This document shows positions 53,113 to 59,421 of a stretch of DNA of 64,000 nt, piece by piece. The position numbers were made by a program, and so were the translations under genes. Under the pieces are notes generated by a model, which saw only the letters and a list, made by a program, of their open reading frames with translations, searched no databases and was not told the DNA's origin. The stretch's first letter is position 1. Every line of letters begins with the position of its first letter. The DNA is taken from NCBI RefSeq assembly GCF_007992715.1, contig NZ_BKAU01000001.1, positions 2,356,001 to 2,420,000 of the forward strand, written 5' to 3'. This DNA is from Chitinophaga cymbidii (GTDB lineage Bacteria; Bacteroidota; Bacteroidia; Chitinophagales; Chitinophagaceae).

Positions 53113-54390
53113 ATGAGATCATCAGCGATTGCATTGTTTGTACTTTTTATGCTATTTCTTCATATTAAGTCACTAGCTAAAAGGGATGAAGCGAATGCAT
53201 CACTTCAAAACTTAGTTGATACTATAAAGCATACAAATGACGCAGATAGTTTGTGGAAATTAATTGAAGTTAAAATTAAACCCCCAACATCCATAACTGA
53301 AATATCAAACCCTAATACTGCAAAATCATTCACTGAAAGGGAAAAAAGTAATAGATTTCTACGGGATGTAGGATTAAGGTTTTGGTATTTGTATCCAAAC
53401 GATGAACGGAGGCTTTATTGGCTATATAATACTATTTCACCCAGATTTTTTCCTTATTATTGGGAAAACGCATCCCAAGGTGCAGAGATTATAACAAAGT
53501 TTGGTTCCGCTTCATCAATTGCAGTTGATGAAGAAGCTGTGTTAAATTGGACAATGATTTATCCTAAATTAAGGGAAGAATTCATGAGATCATTACTTAT
53601 TAATGACAGTTTGAAAAATCTATTCAGAGAGCATGAATTAATATGGATTTTAACTACCCATCTCAACTCGAACTATAGGCTCGCTAAAAAACTTAATGTA
53701 TTGAATTTTGCAAAGCTATTTGAAGAATATTCTGAGAGCTATTGGCAAGAATGGAATAATAGTAGCCGGAATCCTTATGGGAACCCTAACAAATATGCTC
53801 AAGCGATACTTACACGATCTAATAGTTATGGTATTAATTTTAAGGATTTGCAGCTTATGATTTCCTTCCTAAATAATTCGACTAGTTCAACAGAAATTAA
53901 AAAATGGATATCAAAAGCTAGGAATTATCTTTTGCTCGCAGAAAAGCCCTTCAAACTAAATCATGCAACATTAGATGGTCAAACTATTAGTTTAGACCAA
54001 ATGCGTGGAAAGGTTGTACTAATTGATTTTTGGGCCACCTGGTGCCATTCTTGCATTGGCCTAAAACCCAGGATGAAGGTATTATATGACAAATACAAAA
54101 GTAAAGGATTCGAAGTGATATCAGTTTCAATAGATACCGAAGATAATAAGGAGAGGGTATTGAACGTTGAAGAAAACATCGGAGCGGATTGGCCAATAAT
54201 GATTATTGGAGGGAAAAGCAAATTGGACAAAGAGAATAGTTTGAAGACAAAAATTTGGAACACATTCAACTTTTCAACAATTCCTATACTTATGATTCTA
54301 AATAAAGACGGGAAATTGGTTGGAGATCTGGGGAATTTTACAAATCCTCGAAAATTTGAAGAAGAATTGATTGCGTGGCTAGAAGAATAA
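53113..54390 (+). CDS. TlpA-like periplasmic thioredoxin-fold protein
   Basis: About 425 residues. The frame also contains an ATG at 53083, but that codon lies in the tail of R1 copy E; ATG 53113 begins a good signal peptide (RSSAIALFVLFMLFLHIKSLA). The N-terminal ~270 residues are helical and not recognised. The C-terminal ~140 residues are a TlpA/ResA-type thioredoxin domain: QTISLDQMRGKVVLIDFWATWCHSCIG with the CHSC redox pair near residue 313, then ISVSID and TIPILMILNKDGKLV. It is likely a periplasmic disulfide reductase. An IS element was inserted 56 bases downstream. Confidence 0.82.
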   Translation: MRSSAIALFVLFMLFLHIKSLAKRDEANASLQNLVDTIKHTNDADSLWKLIEVKIKPPTSITEISNPNTAKSFTEREKSNRFLRDVGLRFWYLYPNDERRLYWLYNTISPRFFPYYWENASQGAEIITKFGSASSIAVDEEAVLNWTMIYPKLREEFMRSLLINDSLKNLFREHELIWILTTHLNSNYRLAKKLNVLNFAKLFEEYSESYWQEWNNSSRNPYGNPNKYAQAILTRSNSYGINFKDLQLMISFLNNSTSSTEIKKWISKARNYLLLAEKPFKLNHATLDGQTISLDQMRGKVVLIDFWATWCHSCIGLKPRMKVLYDKYKSKGFEVISVSIDTEDNKERVLNVEENIGADWPIMIIGGKSKLDKENSLKTKIWNTFNFSTIPILMILNKDGKLVGDLGNFTNPRKFEEELIAWLEE

Positions 54391-54438
54391 AGTGTTTATG
54401 AAATAATGACTTTATTATGTTATATTTTATTTCATAAT

Positions 54439-54446
54439 CTGAAACT
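54439..54446. repeat. Target-site duplication of IS element, left copy
   Basis: CTGAAACT directly abuts the left terminal repeat. The same eight bases abut the right end at 55779-55786. Eight-base duplications are usual for IS256-family insertion. Confidence 0.75.
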
Positions 54447-55778
54447 GACACTGTAACAGAAACTGTGTAAACATAGAAAATCGGAGTTCGTAAGATCTTC
54501 GATTTTTTTATTTTTAAACTTTACACAGACCATGAAAGCAGAAGAATTCTTATCAGACGATTTTTTGAAGCAATTTAAGACGGGTAAGCAACTTAACGAC
54601 TTCTTGGGTCAAATCCAGAAAAGGGCTATTGAAAAGATGCTGGAAGGCGAATTGGACGGGCATTTAGGCTATGAGAAGAATGAACAGAGCGACAGCAAAA
54701 ACGCCCGCAACGGATACGGCAAGAAAAAGGTCAGGACCAGTTATGGTGAATCGGAGATCAAGGTGCCGCGTGACCGGGATGCCAGCTTTAACCCGATGAT
54801 CGTTCCCAAGCGGGAAGCTTACAGAAGGAATTGAGGAAGTGATCGTGTCCCTGTATGCCAAAGGGATGAGTGTAAGCGACATTGAGGAGCAGATCAAGGA
54901 TGTCTACAAGTTTGAAATATCTACCGCCACCATCAGCCGGATCACCTCCCGGGTGGCCGAGGACATCGTAGCCTGGCAGAACCGCCCGCTGGAGCCTGTT
55001 TACCTGATCGTTTGGATGGATGGTATCGTGTTCAAGGTGCGCGAGAACAGCAAAGTGGTCAACAAAACGATTTACATAGCTGTAGGACTGCGTAAAGACG
55101 GTTATAAGGAGGTATTGGGTATGTGGTTGGGCAAGAACGAATCCGCCGCTTACTGGATGTCTGTATTGACCGATATGAAAGCCCGTGGGGTCGAGGATAT
55201 ACTGATCACCGCCACCGACAACCTTAATGGCTTCACCCAGACCATCCGGACCGTATTCCCTCAATCTTCCACCCAGATCTGTGTTGTTCACCAGATCCGC
55301 AATAGCTGCCGTTATGTGGTCTGGAAAGACAAAAAGGAGTTTACCTTGGATATGAAGGATATTTACGCAGCTCCTATCCGCCAGGCTGCTCAGGCTGCCC
55401 TGGAGAGCTTTGGAAATAAATGGGGCAGTAAATATGGCTACGCGATCAAAAGCTGGAAGGACAACTGGGAGGAACTGACTGTATTCTTCGACTTCCCCAT
55501 CGAGATCCGTCAAATCATCTACACCACCAACCTGATCGAAAATCTTAACGGTAAGATCAGGAAGTACACTAAAACAAGCTCTCGTTCCCCACCGATGAGG
55601 CTGTGCTCAAATCGGTCTACCTCGCTTTAAGGGAGGTGACAAAAAAATGGACAATGCCAATAAGAAACTGGGGCATTGTCCTGGATCAGTTTTTAACTAT
55701 TTTTGAAAACAGGATCAAGATATAGCTCCTGCTACGAACTCTGATTTTTGAAACTTACACAGTTACTGAGATAGTCCC
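54447..55778 (+). mobile_element. IS256-family insertion sequence, 1332 bp, inactive
   Basis: Bounded by imperfect 46-bp terminal inverted repeats (54447-54492 and 55733-55778), which share AACTGTGTAA and GAGTTCGTA blocks at equal distance from the ends, and by an 8-bp target duplication CTGAAACT. The size is normal for the family. Inside the left end is a hairpin (AAAATCG/CGATTTT at 54477-54506) followed by a T run, which would block read-in transcription. The single transposase gene has two frameshifts, so the element cannot move by itself. It landed just after the TlpA gene. Confidence 0.85.
54532..55725 (+). pseudogene. IS256-family transposase, frameshifted
   Basis: The reading frame is broken twice. 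Part 1 (54532-54834) covers the helical N-terminus (MLEGELDGHLGYEKNEQ ... VPRDRDASFNPMIVPKR). Near 54812 a loss of two bases, or gain of one, shifts the frame into part 2 (54839-55630), which holds the DDE region: VWMDGIVFKVRE (Asp), TATDNLNGF (Asp) and IYTTNLIENLN (Glu). Near 55577 one base is missing from an A run, and the last ~45 residues ([18 protein letters not shown] ...) continue in a third frame to TAG at 55723. IS256 does not use programmed frameshifting, so these are mutations. Confidence 0.85.
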
Positions 55779-55786
55779 CTGAAACT
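55779..55786. repeat. Target-site duplication of IS element, right copy
   Basis: CTGAAACT directly follows the right terminal repeat and matches 54439-54446. Confidence 0.75.
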
Positions 55787-55817
55787 ATTTAGATGTAATT
55801 CAACGAGTTACTTTAGT

Positions 55818-55854
55818 AAAGTTGCCCAATAAGCATTATATATTGGGCAACTTT
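55818..55854. terminator. Terminator after the Cys-rich protein gene
   Basis: A perfect 14-base-pair stem (AAAGTTGCCCAATA at 55818-55831 with TATTGGGCAACTTT at 55841-55854) around a nine-base loop. It lies 11 bases beyond the stop codon of the minus-strand Cys-rich protein gene, and could also work on the plus strand. Confidence 0.75.
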
Positions 55855-55865
55855 ATTATGCTATA

Positions 55866-56201
55866 TTACTCGCCTGCATACTCACCACAAACTATTTGTG
55901 TTACTTTAAACTTAGTAGGCTCATCTGGACAGAACTGAGTGTCATCGACAATATAGCAGCAAGCATCTGGTGCCGTTCCAATGCATTCACTGTTGCGTTC
56001 TACTGGTATTGTAAAATTGTCCAAGCATAAGTCAACAGTTCCACAGACTGTAGGTGCCACACCTGAAGATAACCTGTAGCAGGTTATGGTTTGGGGAGAT
56101 AGCTTTGTGTTTTCAAAAGCGCCAGCATAAGATGCCAGTGTAGCCGAAATAGCTAATACTGCAATAAAAGCAGCAAAACCGAATCTGAATTTCTTGATCA
56201 T
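55866..56201 (-). CDS. Small secreted Cys-rich protein (DUF6520-like)
   Basis: 111 residues. The N-terminus is a signal peptide (KKFRFGFAAFIAVLAISATLASYAGA). The mature ~85 residues contain eight Cys, including an adjacent pair in DACCYIVDD, so up to four disulfides are possible in the periplasm or outside. I recall short signal-peptide proteins of this kind (DUF6520-like) beside MauE/DoxX-like membrane genes in Bacteroidota. It is the last of three minus-strand genes: MauE-like (57409), unknown exported protein (56278) and this one. The function is unknown. Confidence 0.7.
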   Translation of the reverse strand: MIKKFRFGFAAFIAVLAISATLASYAGAFENTKLSPQTITCYRLSSGVAPTVCGTVDLCLDNFTIPVERNSECIGTAPDACCYIVDDTQFCPDEPTKFKVTQIVCGEYAGE

Positions 56202-56277
56202 AAAATTAAAAGTTTAAAGAGTGAGGAATAAGATTACTGGTTGACAGGCCCAGTCCCTGTTTATTGCAATAAAGAAT

Positions 56278-57327
56278 TTATTGTTTCAATTCAAATAATG
56301 TCATTTTTTTAGGGTGGATAGCGATGAAATTTTTGCCGGAGATTATCATACTTTTAATTTTTTCTCCATTTCTGTTAGGTATGTAAAAACTCCCTTCATA
56401 CATGCCGTTTTCTAGATTGTATCGGTCAATAGTACTATGTTCATTAAATCCTTCAGCAGTTTCATTATCAGCCTGTAGGGTAGAATATATGTAGATATGT
56501 TTATCTGATATCAAAACTTCTTTGTTTATCTGATTCAATGGAACTGCAGGCATTAAGCTTCCGGCTTCTTTTTCTTTTGCGAAGCTCCTTGTCGTCACCT
56601 TGTTATGGGTAGTCGTGTCAATGGTTTTGCTGGTATACACAACATTTAGATTAGTATCCAAGCAATAGAACTTATTTTCATAATAATGTGTGTATATGAG
56701 ATGGTTTTGATCCGGCGCATAGGTGAGCAGCCCATCCAAGGAGAATCCCCCATCCTTTTGAATCCCGAACAGATCTTTCTCGGCTATCACTTTACCAGAC
56801 GAGTAATCTATTTTTTGGATCAGTTGATTCGTACGATCTTTATTAAACCCTTTGATGATAGAGTTGCCGGAAGGCAGTTGCACCGCTTGCGTAAACAAAG
56901 GCGGTTCCACATCTATCATTTGGGCAATGGTGTCCCCATAATTGTAGTATTGAACCTTCGCGTAGTTTCCAGCATAAAGCGTGGTCCTCGGAGGGGAGGA
57001 TATAATCTGGAAGTTGGTGAGCACAGCTTCGTTTATGCCAAACGGAATGATGGAGGAATCAATGTGCTGCAGGTTCCAATCTACTCTGTAGATGACGCGG
57101 GGATCCTTTGCTGTAAAGTAAAATGAGTCCGTAGTTAAACCACATATCCTACTTATTCTGAAATTGATTTCGCGTTCTTTGATGGGTTTTATCGTCCCCG
57201 GATCAAAGTTTCGGGTAAATCCATTTAACTTGCTATTCGGCTTTGGCGCAGCCATGATGAGAATATACAGCGATAGTATGGCAGCAACAACAACGCCAGT
57301 AGAGATGAGTATTTTTCTTTTAATCAT
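56278..57327 (-). CDS. Membrane-anchored or exported unknown protein, possibly a beta propeller
   Basis: About 349 residues. It has an N-terminal membrane segment (ILISTGVVVAAILSLYILIMAA), then a large beta-rich outer domain with repeated strand-turn units (DSFYFTAKDPRVIYRVDWNLQHID, LYAGNYAKVQYYNYGD, HIYIYSTLQ), similar in style to six-bladed propellers. No catalytic motif is recognised. It may bind a ligand or partner in the periplasm. It lies between the MauE-like gene (82-base gap) and the Cys-rich protein gene (76-base gap). ATG at 57327 is preferred over 57345. Confidence 0.6.
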   Translation of the reverse strand: MIKRKILISTGVVVAAILSLYILIMAAPKPNSKLNGFTRNFDPGTIKPIKEREINFRISRICGLTTDSFYFTAKDPRVIYRVDWNLQHIDSSIIPFGINEAVLTNFQIISSPPRTTLYAGNYAKVQYYNYGDTIAQMIDVEPPLFTQAVQLPSGNSIIKGFNKDRTNQLIQKIDYSSGKVIAEKDLFGIQKDGGFSLDGLLTYAPDQNHLIYTHYYENKFYCLDTNLNVVYTSKTIDTTTHNKVTTRSFAKEKEAGSLMPAVPLNQINKEVLISDKHIYIYSTLQADNETAEGFNEHSTIDRYNLENGMYEGSFYIPNRNGEKIKSMIISGKNFIAIHPKKMTLFELKQ

Positions 57328-57408
57328 AGCAATATGTATTATCACAACGTCAGAAGTTGCCAGTTTTATCGAGAATAGTATTTTTTCGTAGAAATGCTCT
57401 ATTGTGCA

Positions 57409-57870
57409 CTATCTCTTCACACCATTATGTAAAAAGATACCTATGAGAGCAAGTAAAGAATATAGTGCATTGAATATCAAGTGATCTTCCCAGGAAAGAG
57501 CGGCTAAAACCCCCCCGCAGCTGCAGGGAACATAATAACTGTAGTGTAGCATCGCATAGATGTAACCAGTAAATACCACCATTAAAAAGAACGAGGCCAG
57601 CAATCCTATGAACCTGGTTGTTTTGAAGATTAATAGACCCGCTATAATCAATTCAAAAACTGGTATAGCAAATGCAGTAAGGCCTGCAATATGTTGAATA
57701 AAAGGTGAGCGCCCCATTTGAAATTTTGTTTCGTCGTAATCGAGCAATTTTAGCAATCCTGTATATATCCAGAGTATTACAAGTAGAGCAATAATAATTT
57801 CCAAAATTATGTTCTTGAGATCTATTGTTTTTTTAGAGGAACTTCCTGTAATTACTGATGCTTGCTTCAT
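57409..57870 (-). CDS. MauE/DoxX-family redox membrane protein
   Basis: About 153 residues with four hydrophobic helices (IILEIIIALLVILWIYTGLLKLLDY, ITGLAFAIPVFELIIAGLLIF-type, FIGLLASFFLMVVFTGYIYAML, HLIFNALYSLLALIGIFLH). The loop PCSCGGVLAALSW carries the two-Cys motif typical of the MauE/DoxX-like group, which is thought to help form or isomerise disulfides. It starts at ATG 57870; the longer frame to 57966 runs through an R1 palindrome and is not genic. Together with the eight-Cys protein and the exported protein it forms a cassette. Confidence 0.8.
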   Translation of the reverse strand: MKQASVITGSSSKKTIDLKNIILEIIIALLVILWIYTGLLKLLDYDETKFQMGRSPFIQHIAGLTAFAIPVFELIIAGLLIFKTTRFIGLLASFFLMVVFTGYIYAMLHYSYYVPCSCGGVLAALSWEDHLIFNALYSLLALIGIFLHNGVKR

Positions 57871-57916
57871 AATAATTATACAATTAGGGTTTAGGGGTAT
57901 AACTCTCTTTAAATTT

Positions 57917-57941
57917 CTGGTTGTGTCTTCTGACCGACCAG
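57917..57941. repeat. R1 palindrome, copy F
   Basis: CTGGTTGTGTC-TTCT-GACCGACCAG, with an unpaired T and one G-T pair. It lies 47 bases upstream of the MauE-like start (minus strand). Confidence 0.7.
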
Positions 57942-58424
57942 TTGGCCTTCCGAACCAGCTATACATTATGACCGATTAGCCAATCGCATGCTCTAGGATT
58001 TTTCTTCTCCACCGGGAAGGACACTTCCTTCCTTGCTCGGAAAAGGAGGCCTTCAGGTGGAAATGAAAAGTCAAAACTAAGCCTGCAGTGTGCTATTGCG
58101 TTTATTCATAGCCTTTTTGAATCGCGTTATCAAATGGAAACGTGTCTAAAAATGTGTGCATATACTGGGTTTACATTTTTTAGGGATGCTGCCTAGCCTG
58201 TTTCGATGATAACAGGCAGGCAGCTATAAGAGCCAATTTTATGATAGGTATTGGTAACCTTCGGGAAGTTTCGTATATCTTAAGCTGCTGGGTTATTTCT
58301 GATCCTCTCCAAACTTTTCCGTATCTGTTTCTTTATTGGCATGTTGAAGGTCGGAAAAGAAAATGGTATGTAAGTAATGCGAATGGATACTTTTTTAATG
58401 CGGATAGACCTCTCTTTAATCTTC

Positions 58425-58449
58425 CATGTCGGTCAGAAGACGCGACATG
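58425..58449. repeat. R1 palindrome, copy G
   Basis: CATGTCGGTC-AGAA-GACGCGACATG, a ten-pair stem with one unpaired G. It is nearly identical to the core of copy A 15.5 kb away. It lies 38 bases before the 58487 gene. Confidence 0.75.
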
Positions 58450-58486
58450 AGGTTTCACGTCCGCTAACAAATATTTAGCACCTTCG

Positions 58487-58969
58487 ATGGAGATAACACG
58501 CTACTTTTCACCCGTAAAGAAAATCCTTTTAATTTCAATGTATGTCCACTCCAAGCCTGCTCCTATCATACTGCTATGCCTCGATAGAAAAATTCATGAA
58601 GTAAGAAAAGAGATTGATCTGCTTTTAAGGGCGGTAGAACTGAAAATGGACTTGGCCTGTTTCGATGCTTGGCGTGAGGTTCTATTTCATATTGTTTCGC
58701 AGGTCCCGCTCATGGAGAAAATTGGCTATTTTACCGCCGGGGAGGGTTCTCCCTATAGCAAGGCCCCTTCTCTGCAGAAGATCAAGATTAAGATTAAGTA
58801 TTACCAGGATTCCATAGAGGTTATTCTGGATCATCTGTTGGAATTACGTAGAGGTAATGCGATAACCTATTTTGAGAAAGAAGGTGTAGTACAGCATGTT
58901 ACGATAGCAGATTTCATGGGTGTTTCGGTAGGTGTTTATGCGGTAGCGGCACCTCCGTTGAAGTGGTGA
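58487..58969 (+). CDS. Unknown protein, helical
   Basis: 160 residues without an obvious signal peptide. Helical stretches DRKIHEVRKEIDLLLRAVELKMDLACFDAWREVL and KIKIKIKYYQDSIEVILDHLLELRRG alternate with short loops. The internal Met codons at 58538 and later allow a shorter form. I do not recognise a family, although the spacing is reminiscent of RteC-like helical proteins. It lies alone on the plus strand near the right edge of the accessory region. Confidence 0.4.
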   Translation: MEITRYFSPVKKILLISMYVHSKPAPIILLCLDRKIHEVRKEIDLLLRAVELKMDLACFDAWREVLFHIVSQVPLMEKIGYFTAGEGSPYSKAPSLQKIKIKIKYYQDSIEVILDHLLELRRGNAITYFEKEGVVQHVTIADFMGVSVGVYAVAAPPLKW

Positions 58970-59069
58970 CCACAGTCCCACAGATTTTATGAACAACTGC
59001 GTGGTTCAGCACGGAGGACACTATACTGACCACCAATAGAGATATAAGACGGAGTGCTTGGATACTGAA

Positions 59070-59112
59070 TTTCATTATCAGTAGTATTCTTGATCATGTC
59101 TTCTGATCGACA
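59070..59112 (-). repeat. R1 palindrome, copy H, with tail on the minus strand
   Basis: The minus strand reads TGTCGATCAGAAGACATGATCA, then the tail AGAATACTACTGATAATGA, which aligns with the tails of copies A, D and E. It is followed on the plus strand by an R2-like scrap near 59123-59140 (CGGAGGCGCTAT). Confidence 0.6.
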
Positions 59113-59149
59113 AACTAATCCTGCGTCGGAGGCGCTATAAAAAGTGTGA

Positions 59150-59180
59150 AAAAAAATAGGGGGATCTCAAAACACCCCCC
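59150..59180 (-). terminator. Terminator after tRNA-Leu
   Basis: On the minus strand a GGGGG / CCCCC stem with a loop of about 11 bases is followed by TATTTTTTTT. It begins 6 bases after the tRNA 3' end. Confidence 0.8.
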
Positions 59181-59185
59181 GTTCG

Positions 59186-59267
59186 TGCGGATGAAAGGAC
59201 TCGAACCTTCATGCCTCGCGGCACCAGATCCTAAGTCTGGCGTGTCTACCAATTTCACCACATCCGC
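59186..59267 (-). tRNA. tRNA-Leu (anticodon UAG)
   Basis: The minus strand folds into a complete cloverleaf: a seven-pair acceptor stem GCGGATG/CATCCGC, D-arm with GGTAGAC, anticodon stem CAGA/TCTG with loop CTTAGGA giving UAG (59233-59231), a long variable arm as in Leu tRNAs (TGCCGCGAGGCA), and a T-arm with GGTTCGAGTCC. The length is 82 with a discriminator A; the CCA end is not encoded, as is common in this phylum. It borders the accessory region with its 3' end facing it. Confidence 0.95.
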
Positions 59268-59407
59268 TTTTAAAGGACTGCAAAGGTATCGTTTTTCATC
59301 AATTATAAAAATATCCTCCCCAAAAGTCCCCGCTCCCGCAAATCACCACTATATAAACAACTGATTATCAAACGCCCACCCCGTTTCCTTTCCTCCCGCC
59401 GATTTCG

Positions 59408-59415
59408 TAATTTTG
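59408..59415 (+). promoter_or_regulatory. Predicted -7 element for relA/spoT
   Basis: TAATTTTG exactly matches TAnnTTTG. It ends only 6 bases before the ATG at 59422, so the mRNA would start at or next to the start codon. No good -33 element is seen. Confidence 0.45.
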
Positions 59416-59421
59416 GGGTGC

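Larger units (their letters stand above)
57871..58486. other. Gap between MauE-like gene and 58487 gene
   Basis: About 616 bases. It contains R1 copies F (57917-57941) and G (58425-58449), and a T/A-rich centre. A 69-codon frame at 58241-58450 ends inside R1 copy G and is not supported. No RNA gene seen. Confidence 0.4.

Noticed and set aside
54532..55630. Programmed frameshift in the transposase
   Set aside because: IS256-family transposases are made from a single frame, and a second break occurs downstream; simple mutation explains both.
58241..58450. 69-codon plus-strand open frame
   Set aside because: Its last residues come from R1 copy G, it lacks domain or signal features, and composition is not gene-like.
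42919..59112. R1 repeats as a CRISPR array
   Set aside because: Copies are kilobases apart, in both orientations, with variable stems and no regular spacers; no cas genes are present.
59123..59140. R2 copy beside tRNA-Leu
   Set aside because: Only about a dozen bases match; reported as a scrap, not as a repeat copy.
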